Positions 45,125 to 53,924 of a stretch of DNA of 64,000 nt are shown here, piece after piece; the stretch's first letter is position 1, and each line of letters opens with the position of its first letter. Below the pieces are notes generated by a model. It made no database searches and was not told the DNA's origin. It saw only the letters and a program-made list of their open reading frames with translations. Position numbers and translations under genes: made by a program. The DNA comes from CAZDCD01 sp964503885 (GTDB lineage Bacteria > Bacteroidota > Bacteroidia > Bacteroidales > UBA10428), in assembly GCA_964503885.1 (NCBI GenBank), contig CAZDCD010000020.1, positions 1 to 64,000 on the forward strand. The letters run 5' to 3'.

Positions 45125-46714
45125 ATGGTAAGGATCGGACGAATGAGAAAGAGCAATAAAAACTTCTTCATGAAATTTTTCCTGATCACCATACTGGTTT
45201 TTGGTATAGGATCTGTTCATGCCCAGAAAATTAACCTGGTTGCAAGTGACTACGACTTCAATTTTGCGAGCACCAGCATTCACAAAATATTTGGCCATGA
45301 TGAGAAGAATTACTATGTAATAAAATATACCAAAAATCAATATTTCATCGAGAAACTCGATAAAGACATGAATCTTGTGAAGCGTGAATCGATCAAGCTT
45401 TACGAGGGATTAAGGACATATGAGATGGAAACCATAGTGCATTTTCATAATGAGATCTATGTTTTCTCATCAAGGAGACGATTCAGCAATATATCACTGT
45501 ATTACCATAAGATTGATAAGGAAACGTTGCTTTCATCCACCGGCTTTATTGAACTGGCAAATATCGATTTCATCAAAGGAAACTGGCCCGATTTTCATTT
45601 TGCACTCTCCAGAAAGGAAACCAAACTTGCAATTGCCTGCAGGACAAAGCTCCAATGGTCGAAAGTACAGTTCAATGAATATTTCGTCCTGGGCAAAGAT
45701 CTGGAAATTCTCTGGCAGAAAAAAGATTTTATCGAGTTCACCGGTCAGGGTCCAAGGGACAATAAATATGTTCTTGACGAACAGGGTAACCTTTCCATCC
45801 TGAGCTTATTAAAGAGAACTTCCATCATCGACCTGTTCAGGGAGGTTAAAAATATCTACATCATATACCGGTATACCAATAACGGTGAATTGTATAATGA
45901 ATACCCGGTGACTTTGTCCAATCTGTATATCAGGGGATTGAAGATAGTGGGAGCAGATAACGGAGACCTGATATGTGCAGGTTTATATTCAGAGATCTTT
46001 CGTGCCGGTGTCCGGGGAACATTTTACTTCAGAATCGATCCTTCTGACGGAAGGGTACAGAATAATTACACACATGAGTTCAGCAGCAACGTTTTTGATG
46101 AACTCGTCGCAAAGAAAGAACCGATAATAGCAAGCGATGAACTGATTAAATATGAAATGACCGATCTGGTGCTTCGCAACAACGGCAAAATAATACTGAT
46201 TGCAGAACAGCTTTTTGAACAACCTTACAACACATACAACAACCTTATTGTGACATGCTTCGATACCTCGGGGATTGTATATTGGACCAGGGTTATTCCG
46301 AAACACCAGGATTTTAATATTCATACCCTGGCAGGACTTGAAATTGAACCCGATGAGTACCGTGAGTATGTCATTGAAACAGGTGTAGTGGATATTGCCA
46401 TTGAAAACTATTGTTCATATGCCCTGATGGCACCGATCGACAAAAATGAGATCATACTTTTTTTTAACGATCACATCAAAAATCTTGATCCGACAAGGAA
46501 AACAAAAAATTTTAATAATCCGAGAAAATCATACCTTCTGGCCGTAACCATCGATGAGTATGGAAATACCTCCAAACAGGCTGTAATAAAATGGAAACGG
46601 AAAACGTTGTACCCCGAACCTATCAGATACTACGACACCCTGCATGAAACCATTGTAATACCGGCCTTCAGAGGCAGAAAATTCAATTATTACAGGATCA
46701 GTGCGGAAATGTAG
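45125..46714 (+). CDS. secreted protein of unknown function
   Basis: 529 aa. Signal peptide: with the first ATG the n-region is long and basic, while the ATG at 45170 (MKFFLITILVFGIGSVHAQ) gives a textbook 21-residue signal cut after HAQ. The mature part is rich in Tyr, Asn and Lys and has repeated short beta-strand-like segments (IEKLDKDMNLV, VFSSRRRFSNIS), possibly a propeller. No family recognised. Stand-alone; follows the repeat region. Confidence 0.75.
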   Translation: MVRIGRMRKSNKNFFMKFFLITILVFGIGSVHAQKINLVASDYDFNFASTSIHKIFGHDEKNYYVIKYTKNQYFIEKLDKDMNLVKRESIKLYEGLRTYEMETIVHFHNEIYVFSSRRRFSNISLYYHKIDKETLLSSTGFIELANIDFIKGNWPDFHFALSRKETKLAIACRTKLQWSKVQFNEYFVLGKDLEILWQKKDFIEFTGQGPRDNKYVLDEQGNLSILSLLKRTSIIDLFREVKNIYIIYRYTNNGELYNEYPVTLSNLYIRGLKIVGADNGDLICAGLYSEIFRAGVRGTFYFRIDPSDGRVQNNYTHEFSSNVFDELVAKKEPIIASDELIKYEMTDLVLRNNGKIILIAEQLFEQPYNTYNNLIVTCFDTSGIVYWTRVIPKHQDFNIHTLAGLEIEPDEYREYVIETGVVDIAIENYCSYALMAPIDKNEIILFFNDHIKNLDPTRKTKNFNNPRKSYLLAVTIDEYGNTSKQAVIKWKRKTLYPEPIRYYDTLHETIVIPAFRGRKFNYYRISAEM

Positions 46715-46727
46715 ATTGAAGTTGAAA

Positions 46728-46790
46728 GTTAGAAGCCTGCCAGCTCTACCTGTCGATAGAGAGACGCAGGCAGATTTTTAAGTCTGGCCG
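46728..46790. repeat. dispersed GC-rich repeat fragment
   Basis: TTGAAAGTTAGAAGCCTGCC and CTACCTGTCGATAGAGAGAC then GCAGGCAG: the same CTACCTGTCG and TTGAAA words seen in the 44.8-kb element, here shortened and rearranged. Confidence 0.4.
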
Positions 46791-46832
46791 GTAAGGCATT
46801 ATATATGATATTAGCCATATTTCTGAATAAAG

Positions 46833-47297
46833 ATGGATGAATTGAAGCATTTCAATATCAGGGTCTACGGACTGCTGATTAATGAAAAGAGCGAAGTACT
46901 GCTCAGCGATGAGTTCCTTTCAGGTATGAAAATGACCAAATATCCGGGCGGAGGCCTTCAATTCGGCGAAGGTCCGGAAGATTGCCTAAAACGCGAAGCG
47001 ATTGAAGAATTCGGACAGGAAGCCGAGATCATCGAACACTTTTATACCACCGGATTTTTTCAGAAATCATGGTTTCACAAAGATCACCAGTTAATAAGTA
47101 TATACTACCTGATAAGGCTTAAAGAACAACCGGCCTTTAAAATTTCCGATGTCCCGTTTGATTTTCCCGCTATGGAAAACGGCAACCAATCGTTCCGCTG
47201 GAAAAAAATCGGCGACCTCATTCCTTCCAACCTCACTTTTCCGGTCGACCGTCATGTGGTGTGTTTGCTGAAGAAAAAGTATGCAGGAATGAAGTAG
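46833..47297 (+). CDS. Nudix hydrolase
   Basis: 154 aa. Canonical Nudix box GLQFGEGPEDCLKREAIEEF, then GQEAEI, with all catalytic glutamates, unlike the AraR regulator in this window. Substrate, probably a nucleoside diphosphate derivative, is unknown. Preceded and followed by dispersed repeats, so likely monocistronic. Confidence 0.88.
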   Translation: MDELKHFNIRVYGLLINEKSEVLLSDEFLSGMKMTKYPGGGLQFGEGPEDCLKREAIEEFGQEAEIIEHFYTTGFFQKSWFHKDHQLISIYYLIRLKEQPAFKISDVPFDFPAMENGNQSFRWKKIGDLIPSNLTFPVDRHVVCLLKKKYAGMK

Positions 47298-47309
47298 TAT
47301 ATTTCGGTG

Positions 47310-47400
47310 TTTCGGGCCTGCATACCGCCTGCCTTCGGCAGAAAGGGCAGGTAGGCGTCAAAGGCGGGGTTCCATGCTGCATGCCGCTTCGCTCAGAGTT
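47310..47400. repeat. dispersed GC-rich repeat copy
   Basis: CGCCTGCC-TTC-GGCAG hairpin followed by GGGCAGGTAGGCGTC; related to the element at 44.8 kb. It overlaps no gene. Confidence 0.5.
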
Positions 47401-47577
47401 CCGGTATCCGGTATCCTTCTTCCTCCATGACATTCTGTTTTTTCACCGTTCCAATCTTTCATACTTCCAATCTTCCTTTGCAGACCCTCTTCACGAATTG
47501 TTCCGTCAAACGTTTTAAAAACCCTATTTTTTCGTTTTCTTTGCATGCTCAAGTATTTCAACGAACGATTGCAGGCG

Positions 47578-49455
47578 ATGAAAGCAGTGATATTGGCCGG
47601 GGGTAAAGGTACCAGACTCGCTGATTATACCCGGGAGATACCAAAACCCATGCTCAGGATCGGTGGTTTTTCCATTCTTGAACACCAGGTGAACCTGCTG
47701 ATCAAGTACCGGGTAAAGGAAATCGTGATCCTGGTAAATTACCTGAAAGACGTCATTATCAATCATTTTGGCGACGGTTACAGCCTTGGTGTCGATATCC
47801 GGTATTTCGAAGAAGAAGAGCCTTTGGGTACTGTCGGTGGAATAAAAGAGGTAGAAGAATGGCTCGACGAAGATTTTTTTGTTTTTTATGGTGATGTCAT
47901 GGTAAATATGGACCTGGACCGGCTCACCCGTTTTCACCGGAAAAAGAAAAGCAGTTGTACCCTGGTCCTTCATCCCAATAACCATCCCTCCGACAGCGAT
48001 CTTGTCGAAGTCAATGCCGAAGGAAGGGTCACAGCCCTTCATCCCAAGCCGCACAAAGACCTGATCTATTACCGGAACCTGGTGAATGCCGGTGTTTATG
48101 TGTTCTCACCAGATATATTGCCGTTTCTTGAAAAAGGGAAGAAAGCCGATTTCGGTCGTGATGTTTTTCCGCGCATCTTTACCGATCTTGGTATGTATGG
48201 TTACATCACATCGGAATACCTTAAGGATATGGGAACCCTTGAACGGTGGAAAGAGGTGAATGAGGATTACCGGACCGGGAAGGTGTTTCAGCAAAGTCTC
48301 GAAAACAAGCAAAAAGCCATCTTTCTAGACCGGGATGGCGTGCTGAATATCGAAAAGAGTTTTATCATTAAACCTGAAGACCTTGTTTTGTATGACTTTG
48401 TTACCTATTCAATGCACCAGATCAACAGCTCGGAATACCTGGCTATTGTCATCACAAACCAGTCGGTTATCGCCCGGAATCTTTGTACCATTGATGAACT
48501 CGAAACTATTCATAAAAAGCTCGAAACCGGACTGGGAGCAGAAAAAGCGTATCTCGATGCGATATATTATTGTCCCCATCATCCCGATAAAGGATATCCG
48601 GAAGAAAGGCCGGAGTACAAGATCGACTGTGATTGCAGAAAACCTAAGCCAGGGCTGTTCCTGAAAGCATCACGCAATTTCAATATTGACCTCTCAGAGT
48701 CATGGATGATCGGCGACTCGGAACGGGACGTCCTTGCAGGGAAAAACGCAGGCTGTAAAACTGTAGGGGTAATGACAGGCTACGGTACTGCAAAAACTGG
48801 TGTCAGGCCCGATTTTTTATTCACCGATCTGGCGGAAGCTGTCGGGTTTATCCTTGACGATCCGTATGCGGAAGAATTCAGTATGATAAAGATCCGTGCC
48901 GATTCATTGAACAAAAGACCTGTAATAATAGCGGTTGCAGGCAATTCCCGCTCAGGAAAGAGCAACTTCGTTTCGTATCTTGATATCCGGTTTCGCAAAT
49001 CAGGATATTCGGTATTGAAGATCGAGCTCGACAACTGGATACTCCCGGAAAAGGTACGCAAGGATTGCAGAGATGTTTACGACCGGTTCAACCCGGGGAT
49101 TATTGAAAAAGATCTGAAACGGCTGCTTAAGGGTGAAACGGTAGATTTAAAATCATACGCGAATCACCCGCACCGTAAATCCCAAAGGCTTATCTATGAA
49201 TTCAACCAGGAAGATATTGTGATCCTTGACGGAGTAGTGGCACTTGGATTGTATGAAGTAAGGCAACTTGCCGACATTAAAATTTTTATGGATATTGATG
49301 AGAAGCTTTTAAGGCACCGTATTGAACAATACTATACCTGGAGGCAAAAGGAAAAAAATGAAATTGAAGAGCTATTTCAAAAAAGAAGAGGCGATGAATA
49401 TCAACTCATTGAAAAAGACCGTAAATTTGCAGATTTTGTAATAAACGCCTCCTGA
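47578..49455 (+). CDS. trifunctional heptose enzyme: nucleotidyltransferase, GmhB-like phosphatase, P-loop kinase
   Basis: 625 aa from the ATG at 47578 (MKAVILAGGKGTRL, the family start); an ATG 11 codons earlier is also possible. Three domains. 1-235: sugar-phosphate nucleotidyltransferase with GGKGTRL, PKPML and FYGDVM, HddC-like. About 245-420: HAD phosphatase with DRDGVLN (251-257), ITNQS and a zinc-binding CPHHPDK ... CDCRKPKPG loop, the GmhB signature. About 440-625: uridine-kinase-like P-loop domain with GNSRSGKS (455-462). Followed at 2 bases by a heptose kinase and then GmhA. The third activity is unassigned. All needed for GDP- or related D-glycero-D-manno-heptose except nothing beyond it. 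Confidence 0.9.
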   Translation: MKAVILAGGKGTRLADYTREIPKPMLRIGGFSILEHQVNLLIKYRVKEIVILVNYLKDVIINHFGDGYSLGVDIRYFEEEEPLGTVGGIKEVEEWLDEDFFVFYGDVMVNMDLDRLTRFHRKKKSSCTLVLHPNNHPSDSDLVEVNAEGRVTALHPKPHKDLIYYRNLVNAGVYVFSPDILPFLEKGKKADFGRDVFPRIFTDLGMYGYITSEYLKDMGTLERWKEVNEDYRTGKVFQQSLENKQKAIFLDRDGVLNIEKSFIIKPEDLVLYDFVTYSMHQINSSEYLAIVITNQSVIARNLCTIDELETIHKKLETGLGAEKAYLDAIYYCPHHPDKGYPEERPEYKIDCDCRKPKPGLFLKASRNFNIDLSESWMIGDSERDVLAGKNAGCKTVGVMTGYGTAKTGVRPDFLFTDLAEAVGFILDDPYAEEFSMIKIRADSLNKRPVIIAVAGNSRSGKSNFVSYLDIRFRKSGYSVLKIELDNWILPEKVRKDCRDVYDRFNPGIIEKDLKRLLKGETVDLKSYANHPHRKSQRLIYEFNQEDIVILDGVVALGLYEVRQLADIKIFMDIDEKLLRHRIEQYYTWRQKEKNEIEELFQKRRGDEYQLIEKDRKFADFVINAS

Positions 49456-49457
49456 GC

Positions 49458-50447
49458 ATGATCATTACCCGTACTCCATTCAGAATAAGTTTTGTCGGCG
49501 GAGGTTCCGATATGGAAACCTTTTACAGCAGGCATCAGGGGGCAGTGCTTAGCACTTCGATCGATAAATATATGTATATCTCCTCACACAAGTTCTTTTT
49601 TCCTGACCAGATACGTATAAAATATTCGCAGACCGAGACCGTGGGATCGGTGGATGAACTGAAACATCCGATCCTGCGTGAAACTTTGCGTAAGCTTGAA
49701 ATACCCGGAGGAACAGAGATCAGTTCCATAGCTGATATCCCGGCCGGTACCGGCATGGGCTCGTCATCAGCTTTCACCGTGGGATTGCTGCATAACCTGT
49801 ATGCCGTGAAAAGGCAATACATATCTCATGAACAGATCGCCCGTGAAGCCTGTGAGATCGAGATCGACATACTGGGAGAACCTATCGGAAAACAGGACCA
49901 GTATGCAGCGGCATTCGGCGGATTGAATACCATCCTGTTCCATACCGACGGATCAGTGACTGTGGAACCCCTTCACATTAAAAACGAAATATACGACACC
50001 TTACAGGAAAATCTGGTGATGTTCTATATCGGAAACCAGCGAAAAGCCTCTGACATTTTATCGGAACAGAAGAAAAATGCTTCTGCCGGAGAGAAATTCA
50101 ATGTACTAAAATCTATGGTATCCCTGGTATCTGATCTGCGTGATTGCCTGTATAATGAAGACCTGGACGATTTCGGACCTATCCTGCATGAAAACTGGAT
50201 ATTGAAACAAAAGCTGGCATCGCAGATTAGCAACAATGAAGTTGAACAGATATACCTGGCAGGACTTGCCGGCGGAGCCACCGGAGGAAAACTTCTGGGT
50301 GCAGGTGGAGGAGGCTTTATGCTCTTCTACTGTGAGAAAAAGAAACAAAGAAAACTTACCGAAATGTTGAAAGGCCGGCGGAACTTCCCTTTTGCTTTCG
50401 AACGTGACGGTTCAAAACTAATTTATTATGCCGATGAAAACCTCTGA
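49458..50447 (+). CDS. hddA: GHMP kinase, D-glycero-D-manno-heptose 7-phosphate kinase
   Basis: 329 aa. GHMP motifs TRTPFRISFVGGGSD, ADIPAGTGMGSSSAFTVG (ATP loop), GKQDQYAAAFGG and GATGGKLLGAGGGG. Closest to HddA, which phosphorylates heptose 7-phosphate at C1 to the alpha-1,7-bisphosphate. Starts 2 bases after the trifunctional gene and overlaps gmhA by 20 bases: tight coupling. Confidence 0.92.
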   Translation: MIITRTPFRISFVGGGSDMETFYSRHQGAVLSTSIDKYMYISSHKFFFPDQIRIKYSQTETVGSVDELKHPILRETLRKLEIPGGTEISSIADIPAGTGMGSSSAFTVGLLHNLYAVKRQYISHEQIAREACEIEIDILGEPIGKQDQYAAAFGGLNTILFHTDGSVTVEPLHIKNEIYDTLQENLVMFYIGNQRKASDILSEQKKNASAGEKFNVLKSMVSLVSDLRDCLYNEDLDDFGPILHENWILKQKLASQISNNEVEQIYLAGLAGGATGGKLLGAGGGGFMLFYCEKKKQRKLTEMLKGRRNFPFAFERDGSKLIYYADENL

Positions 50448-51042
50448 ATTCGAATCTTACTTTGGCAGGGTTACCATGACTCTAAATAAGGTTGACCGGC
50501 AGGCACTGGAAAGACTCGTTCAGGTGATCATGGATTGCCGGGAGCGCAATAATATGATCTTTATTTTTGGAAACGGGGGAAGCGCCGCCACCGCCTCACA
50601 CGTTACGGGGGATTTTATAAAAGGCATCTCCTATGAACTCGATAAACGGTTTAAGGTGATGTGCCTTAGTGATAATATTCCGGGTACATCGGCTGTATCC
50701 AACGATCTTTCTTATGATGAAGTGTTTGTAGAGCCGTTGAAATCATACCTGTCAGAGAACGATGTGGTGATCGGGATTTCCGGTAGCGGAAACTCGGAAA
50801 ATGTTGTAAAAGCTATGGAATATGCACGAAGCAGGGGTGCATATTGCGTAGCCTTTTGCGGGTATACCGGAGGAAAAATCAAGAGTATTGCCGACCTGGT
50901 CATTCATGTCCCCATTGACGATATGGAGGTTACCGAAGACATCCACCTGGTCATATTTCATGCCATAAAGCAAAGCATCATTCACCGCATAAAAGGCGCA
51001 CGGTATTCAATGGGTGAAAAATACGACAATAGGATCAGGTAA
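50428..51042 (+). CDS. gmhA: sedoheptulose 7-phosphate isomerase (SIS domain)
   Basis: 204 aa. SIS-domain motifs GNGGSAATASHVTGDFIKG and GISGSGNSENVVKAMEYARS, and EDIHLVIFHAIKQS as in GmhA. Converts sedoheptulose 7-P to D-glycero-D-manno-heptose 7-P, the first step of the pathway. The start is ATG 50428 or 50434, inside the hddA 3' end. Last gene of the operon. Confidence 0.93.
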   Translation: MPMKTSEFESYFGRVTMTLNKVDRQALERLVQVIMDCRERNNMIFIFGNGGSAATASHVTGDFIKGISYELDKRFKVMCLSDNIPGTSAVSNDLSYDEVFVEPLKSYLSENDVVIGISGSGNSENVVKAMEYARSRGAYCVAFCGYTGGKIKSIADLVIHVPIDDMEVTEDIHLVIFHAIKQSIIHRIKGARYSMGEKYDNRIR

Positions 51043-51060
51043 GATTGTCAATCTTTTATT
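51041..51060 (+). terminator. weak terminator after gmhA
   Basis: Palindrome AAGATTGTCAATCTT at 51041-51055, overlapping the stop codon, followed by TTATT. The stem is only 5-7 bp and AT-rich. Confidence 0.35.
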
Positions 51061-51260
51061 CTCGAACCGAAATATTCCGAACACCAAATGATGGAAGGTC
51101 CTGTGAGAAGAAATTCGGCGAGGCCTTTAGGAGGAGATGTAACCTTCATTGTTCTGGTTTGGCGAATAAGGCCTTAAGATAAAAACTTTTCCTTAGATCT
51201 GCAGGTCGGAAATATTTCCCCTCCCGAAAACCTGCCTCCCCTAAAACATACAGCTATACT

Positions 51261-51620
51261 TCATTGCTTTGCCTTTCGTGGAAGCGATATCAGTCTGTTT
51301 CCCGCCATATACTCTGCAAACGCCACATACCCTTTATCCCTGATCATCCCGATACATGCGCTGCGGTCGGAGCGAAACACAAATCCGATAATTCTGCTGA
51401 GACCGTTGTTGAATTTTTTGCATTCCATGACACGATCGAACCGGCTGCACCTGGCACAACTTGCATAACCGTTTTCCATGCAACAGGTACGGATCATACA
51501 CCACGACGCTTTGTCGTTGCCGGTGCAGCCGGGACATTTGTCTTTCAGGAATTTGCCGCATGAACCGCAGTAGAGGCCGCATTTTGCTATCCGTAAAGGA
51601 TCGGAGATAATTTCTTTCAT
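51261..51620 (-). CDS. DUF3795 cysteine-rich protein
   Basis: 119 aa with many cysteines arranged CGLYCGSC, CPGC, CMIRTCCMENGYASCARC and a single CKKF, the DUF3795 pattern thought to bind metal. Cytoplasmic, no signal peptide. Starts 14 bases after the BtrH-like gene and is probably co-transcribed. Function unknown. Confidence 0.85.
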   Translation of the reverse strand: MKEIISDPLRIAKCGLYCGSCGKFLKDKCPGCTGNDKASWCMIRTCCMENGYASCARCSRFDRVMECKKFNNGLSRIIGFVFRSDRSACIGMIRDKGYVAFAEYMAGNRLISLPRKAKQ

Positions 51621-51634
51621 GATTTCAATGGTTT

Positions 51635-52690
51635 TTATTTTTTAACTGATTCCAAAAGCAGATTGTATGCGTTTTCCTCGATAGAAGCGATTTTTTTCAG
51701 GTTTTCTTTTGCCAGTTTCTTATCTGATCTCAGGCTTTTTGAAGTTTCACTGTTTTTGAACAGAAGCCCTGTTTCGGTGAATATTCTCCCCGACTCCCAT
51801 ATCATTTCAGAAGCTTCAGTAAACCGCCTATTGCCGGTGATATCGGCAGCTTCATTTAAGAACCGGGCATACATATACCTGAAGCAGCCGCCGCCGGTTC
51901 CGCCTACCTCAATGAATATATAGATGTTAAACAGCACAAGGCGAAGGTATTTTTCGTCAAATTCAGTTTCCCATTTACTCATCTCCTTAGCGGTACGAAG
52001 GAATCCTTTAACCCCTGCGTTGCTTATCGGTGGGTTCAGCATAGCAGTTGCCGTTTGTCTGATAGCATCGTTCACCTCATTTCCTGTCGGAAACCTGAAA
52101 TGTGAAAAGTCAAATTCAAGCCAGGCGTTATGGGGAGGAAAAGGTTTGAAGGGAGAATTTCTTGCCTTCCTGACCTCTTCCAGGGTAAGCGGTGAAAAGA
52201 GGCTTTTCTTCAATCCGGCAGTCTTCGGTTCCATATCGGATGCCAGCAGGGTTTCTTCTCCGTCGTATGCACAGAGTACAAATGTATGTCCACCGAAATG
52301 GTATTCTTCCGGAAAGTCAAACCAGGGAAGATAAGCCATGTCACCAAAAACCATCACAGGCTGTTTCATACGCATCAGCTCGAGCAGCCGCTTTTCAGCC
52401 TTCTGTGTGCTTGCAGTTGAATGAACGGAGATTGCCACCGAAGTTCTGTTGCCAATATCACTGAAAAAGCTTTTCAGGTTGGTGCGGCCTCCAAAAAAAG
52501 GAAGCGTACCTTTCTGATGCCAGTAAAAAAACCCCATGCCCGCACCAAGGCCAAGCAACATATCCTCGGAGAGCGGATGACCGTGGAATGCGAATATTTT
52601 TGCCAGTGAATTGGTCTGGCAGTGATATCCGTCAGGGACCCGTAAACCCGGAAAAGGTAAAATAACGGATGGTTGATGATTTGTTTTCAC
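51635..52690 (-). CDS. BtrH N-terminal / DUF4872 protein
   Basis: 351 aa. The N-terminal domain shows YHCQTNSLAKIFAFHG and LLGLGAGMGFFYW near residues 22-60, the signature of the BtrH family (papain-like fold, Cys of HC the presumed nucleophile). His in FGGHTFVLCAY and the C-terminal DUF4872 helical domain (about 190-340) are present. In butirosin synthesis BtrH is an acyltransferase; here no secondary-metabolite genes are near, so the substrate is unknown. First gene of a pair with the DUF3795 protein. Confidence 0.82.
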   Translation of the reverse strand: MKTNHQPSVILPFPGLRVPDGYHCQTNSLAKIFAFHGHPLSEDMLLGLGAGMGFFYWHQKGTLPFFGGRTNLKSFFSDIGNRTSVAISVHSTASTQKAEKRLLELMRMKQPVMVFGDMAYLPWFDFPEEYHFGGHTFVLCAYDGEETLLASDMEPKTAGLKKSLFSPLTLEEVRKARNSPFKPFPPHNAWLEFDFSHFRFPTGNEVNDAIRQTATAMLNPPISNAGVKGFLRTAKEMSKWETEFDEKYLRLVLFNIYIFIEVGGTGGGCFRYMYARFLNEAADITGNRRFTEASEMIWESGRIFTETGLLFKNSETSKSLRSDKKLAKENLKKIASIEENAYNLLLESVKK

Positions 52691-53028
52691 AACGTTATTA
52701 TTCTGGTTTTAAAAAGTAACTGCATCACCGTTAAGTTTCCGATCGCTTATTCAGTACAAAGAAAACAAGTGTGGGTGACAACAGTATGTCAGCAGGTTTT
52801 CTCCAAGTATGCTTTTTGCATTATCCGGGATCAGACAGGTTAATACACCGATCGGGATATCAGGAAATAATTCATGCGATCAACCCTGCCCAGCAGTTCT
52901 TTTGCCATGAAAGTTGCCAGAATACTGGTAAAGGGCTTATTTTCAGCCAGGCATTTGCTTTTAATTTTGAAAGTTTAACCCATAATCCTATCTTTGGACA
53001 TCGTAGAGTGAAATTTACCTGATCTTAA
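52691..53028. other. divergent intergenic region with one strong promoter
   Basis: 340 bases. The right end holds a plus-strand promoter (52966-52996). An 83-codon plus frame at 52771-53022 runs straight through that promoter and has no family features, so it is not called. Confidence 0.5.
52966..52996 (+). promoter_or_regulatory. Bacteroidetes-type promoter for C39-like gene
   Basis: TTTG at 52966-52969, exactly 19 bases, then a perfect TATCTTTG at 52989-52996. About 30 bases ahead of the start codon, giving a very short leader. Confidence 0.75.
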
Positions 53029-53892
53029 ATGAAATACCGGTTTTTTATTGTTGTCGTACTCTCCTTTTTTTTAAATCTATGCGGGAAGGCCGGGGCAAAT
53101 GATTCCGGCAATGCCGGATTAACCGATACCTTTAAAAATAATTCTATGAATGCAGGCAGCTCTCTCGCTGCCGATTCGGCACAAATGGTTGCAGATAATG
53201 CCTCGAGAAACCTTTTCATGATCATGAGTCAGCTACGGACTCAGAACGAGCAGTTAGAAGCTGCAATAATCAGAAGCGGAAGGACAACCGCATTCCTGAT
53301 CGTTATCCTGATTATTTTACTGCTGATCATCCTTCGCCTGATCTCAAAAAGAAAACTATTCGCTTCATTTCCAAATTACAGGCAGAAAAAAGGATTTCAA
53401 CCCGGTATTCTTTGTCTTCAGATGATGAATAAGTATTTTTATGGTAAAAGGTCGTCTTATAGGAAATTTCTCAAGCTTTCAAATACTGAGAGCAGTGCGA
53501 AGTCATATAATCTTGAGGATATTGCCAATACCGCCAGACAATCAGGATTCGACATAAAAATACTCAAAGCTGACCTGGGGGAGATTTACCGGAACATAAA
53601 GCTTCCGGCAATGATCTACCTGCCAAATCATATGGCAGTCCTTTATGCCATTAAGAACGATTGCTTTTACCTGTCAGATCCTTACCACGGGCATATCAGG
53701 TTGAGAACCTATTATTTTGCTTCCTCATGGTTTGTTGATCATCGAAATCTCAGGGGTATCATTATCCAGCTGTACCCGCTGAAAACACCAAGAAAATCGT
53801 TAAGCGGAAAACTCGATCTCGAAAAGTTCAAAAAATTAAAGCCGATGGAACGAAAAAGCTGGAAGGAATATACCTGTGAGCTTGAAGTATGA
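53029..53892 (+). CDS. membrane protein with catalytically altered C39-like domain
   Basis: 287 aa. Signal-like helix (4-18), a periplasmic segment with predicted helix, a membrane helix (about 84-105), then a C39 double-glycine-peptidase-like domain (about 118-250). Aligned by motif, the catalytic DCGxACL reads QPGILCL: the nucleophile position is Pro125, while the second Cys (129) remains. The His (NH201MAVLY) and Asp (SD217P) of the triad are kept. So it resembles a C39-like domain (as in HlyB) that binds but does not cut. It sits in the cytoplasm if the topology is right. Single gene with its own strong promoter. Confidence 0.75.
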   Translation: MKYRFFIVVVLSFFLNLCGKAGANDSGNAGLTDTFKNNSMNAGSSLAADSAQMVADNASRNLFMIMSQLRTQNEQLEAAIIRSGRTTAFLIVILIILLLIILRLISKRKLFASFPNYRQKKGFQPGILCLQMMNKYFYGKRSSYRKFLKLSNTESSAKSYNLEDIANTARQSGFDIKILKADLGEIYRNIKLPAMIYLPNHMAVLYAIKNDCFYLSDPYHGHIRLRTYYFASSWFVDHRNLRGIIIQLYPLKTPRKSLSGKLDLEKFKKLKPMERKSWKEYTCELEV

Positions 53893-53924
53893 CGGGAAAT
53901 ATCCTCTCCCCTGTTTCCTTTCGG

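Noticed and set aside
52771..53022. 83-aa plus ORF
   Set aside because: Runs through a perfect promoter for the next gene and shows no conserved features.
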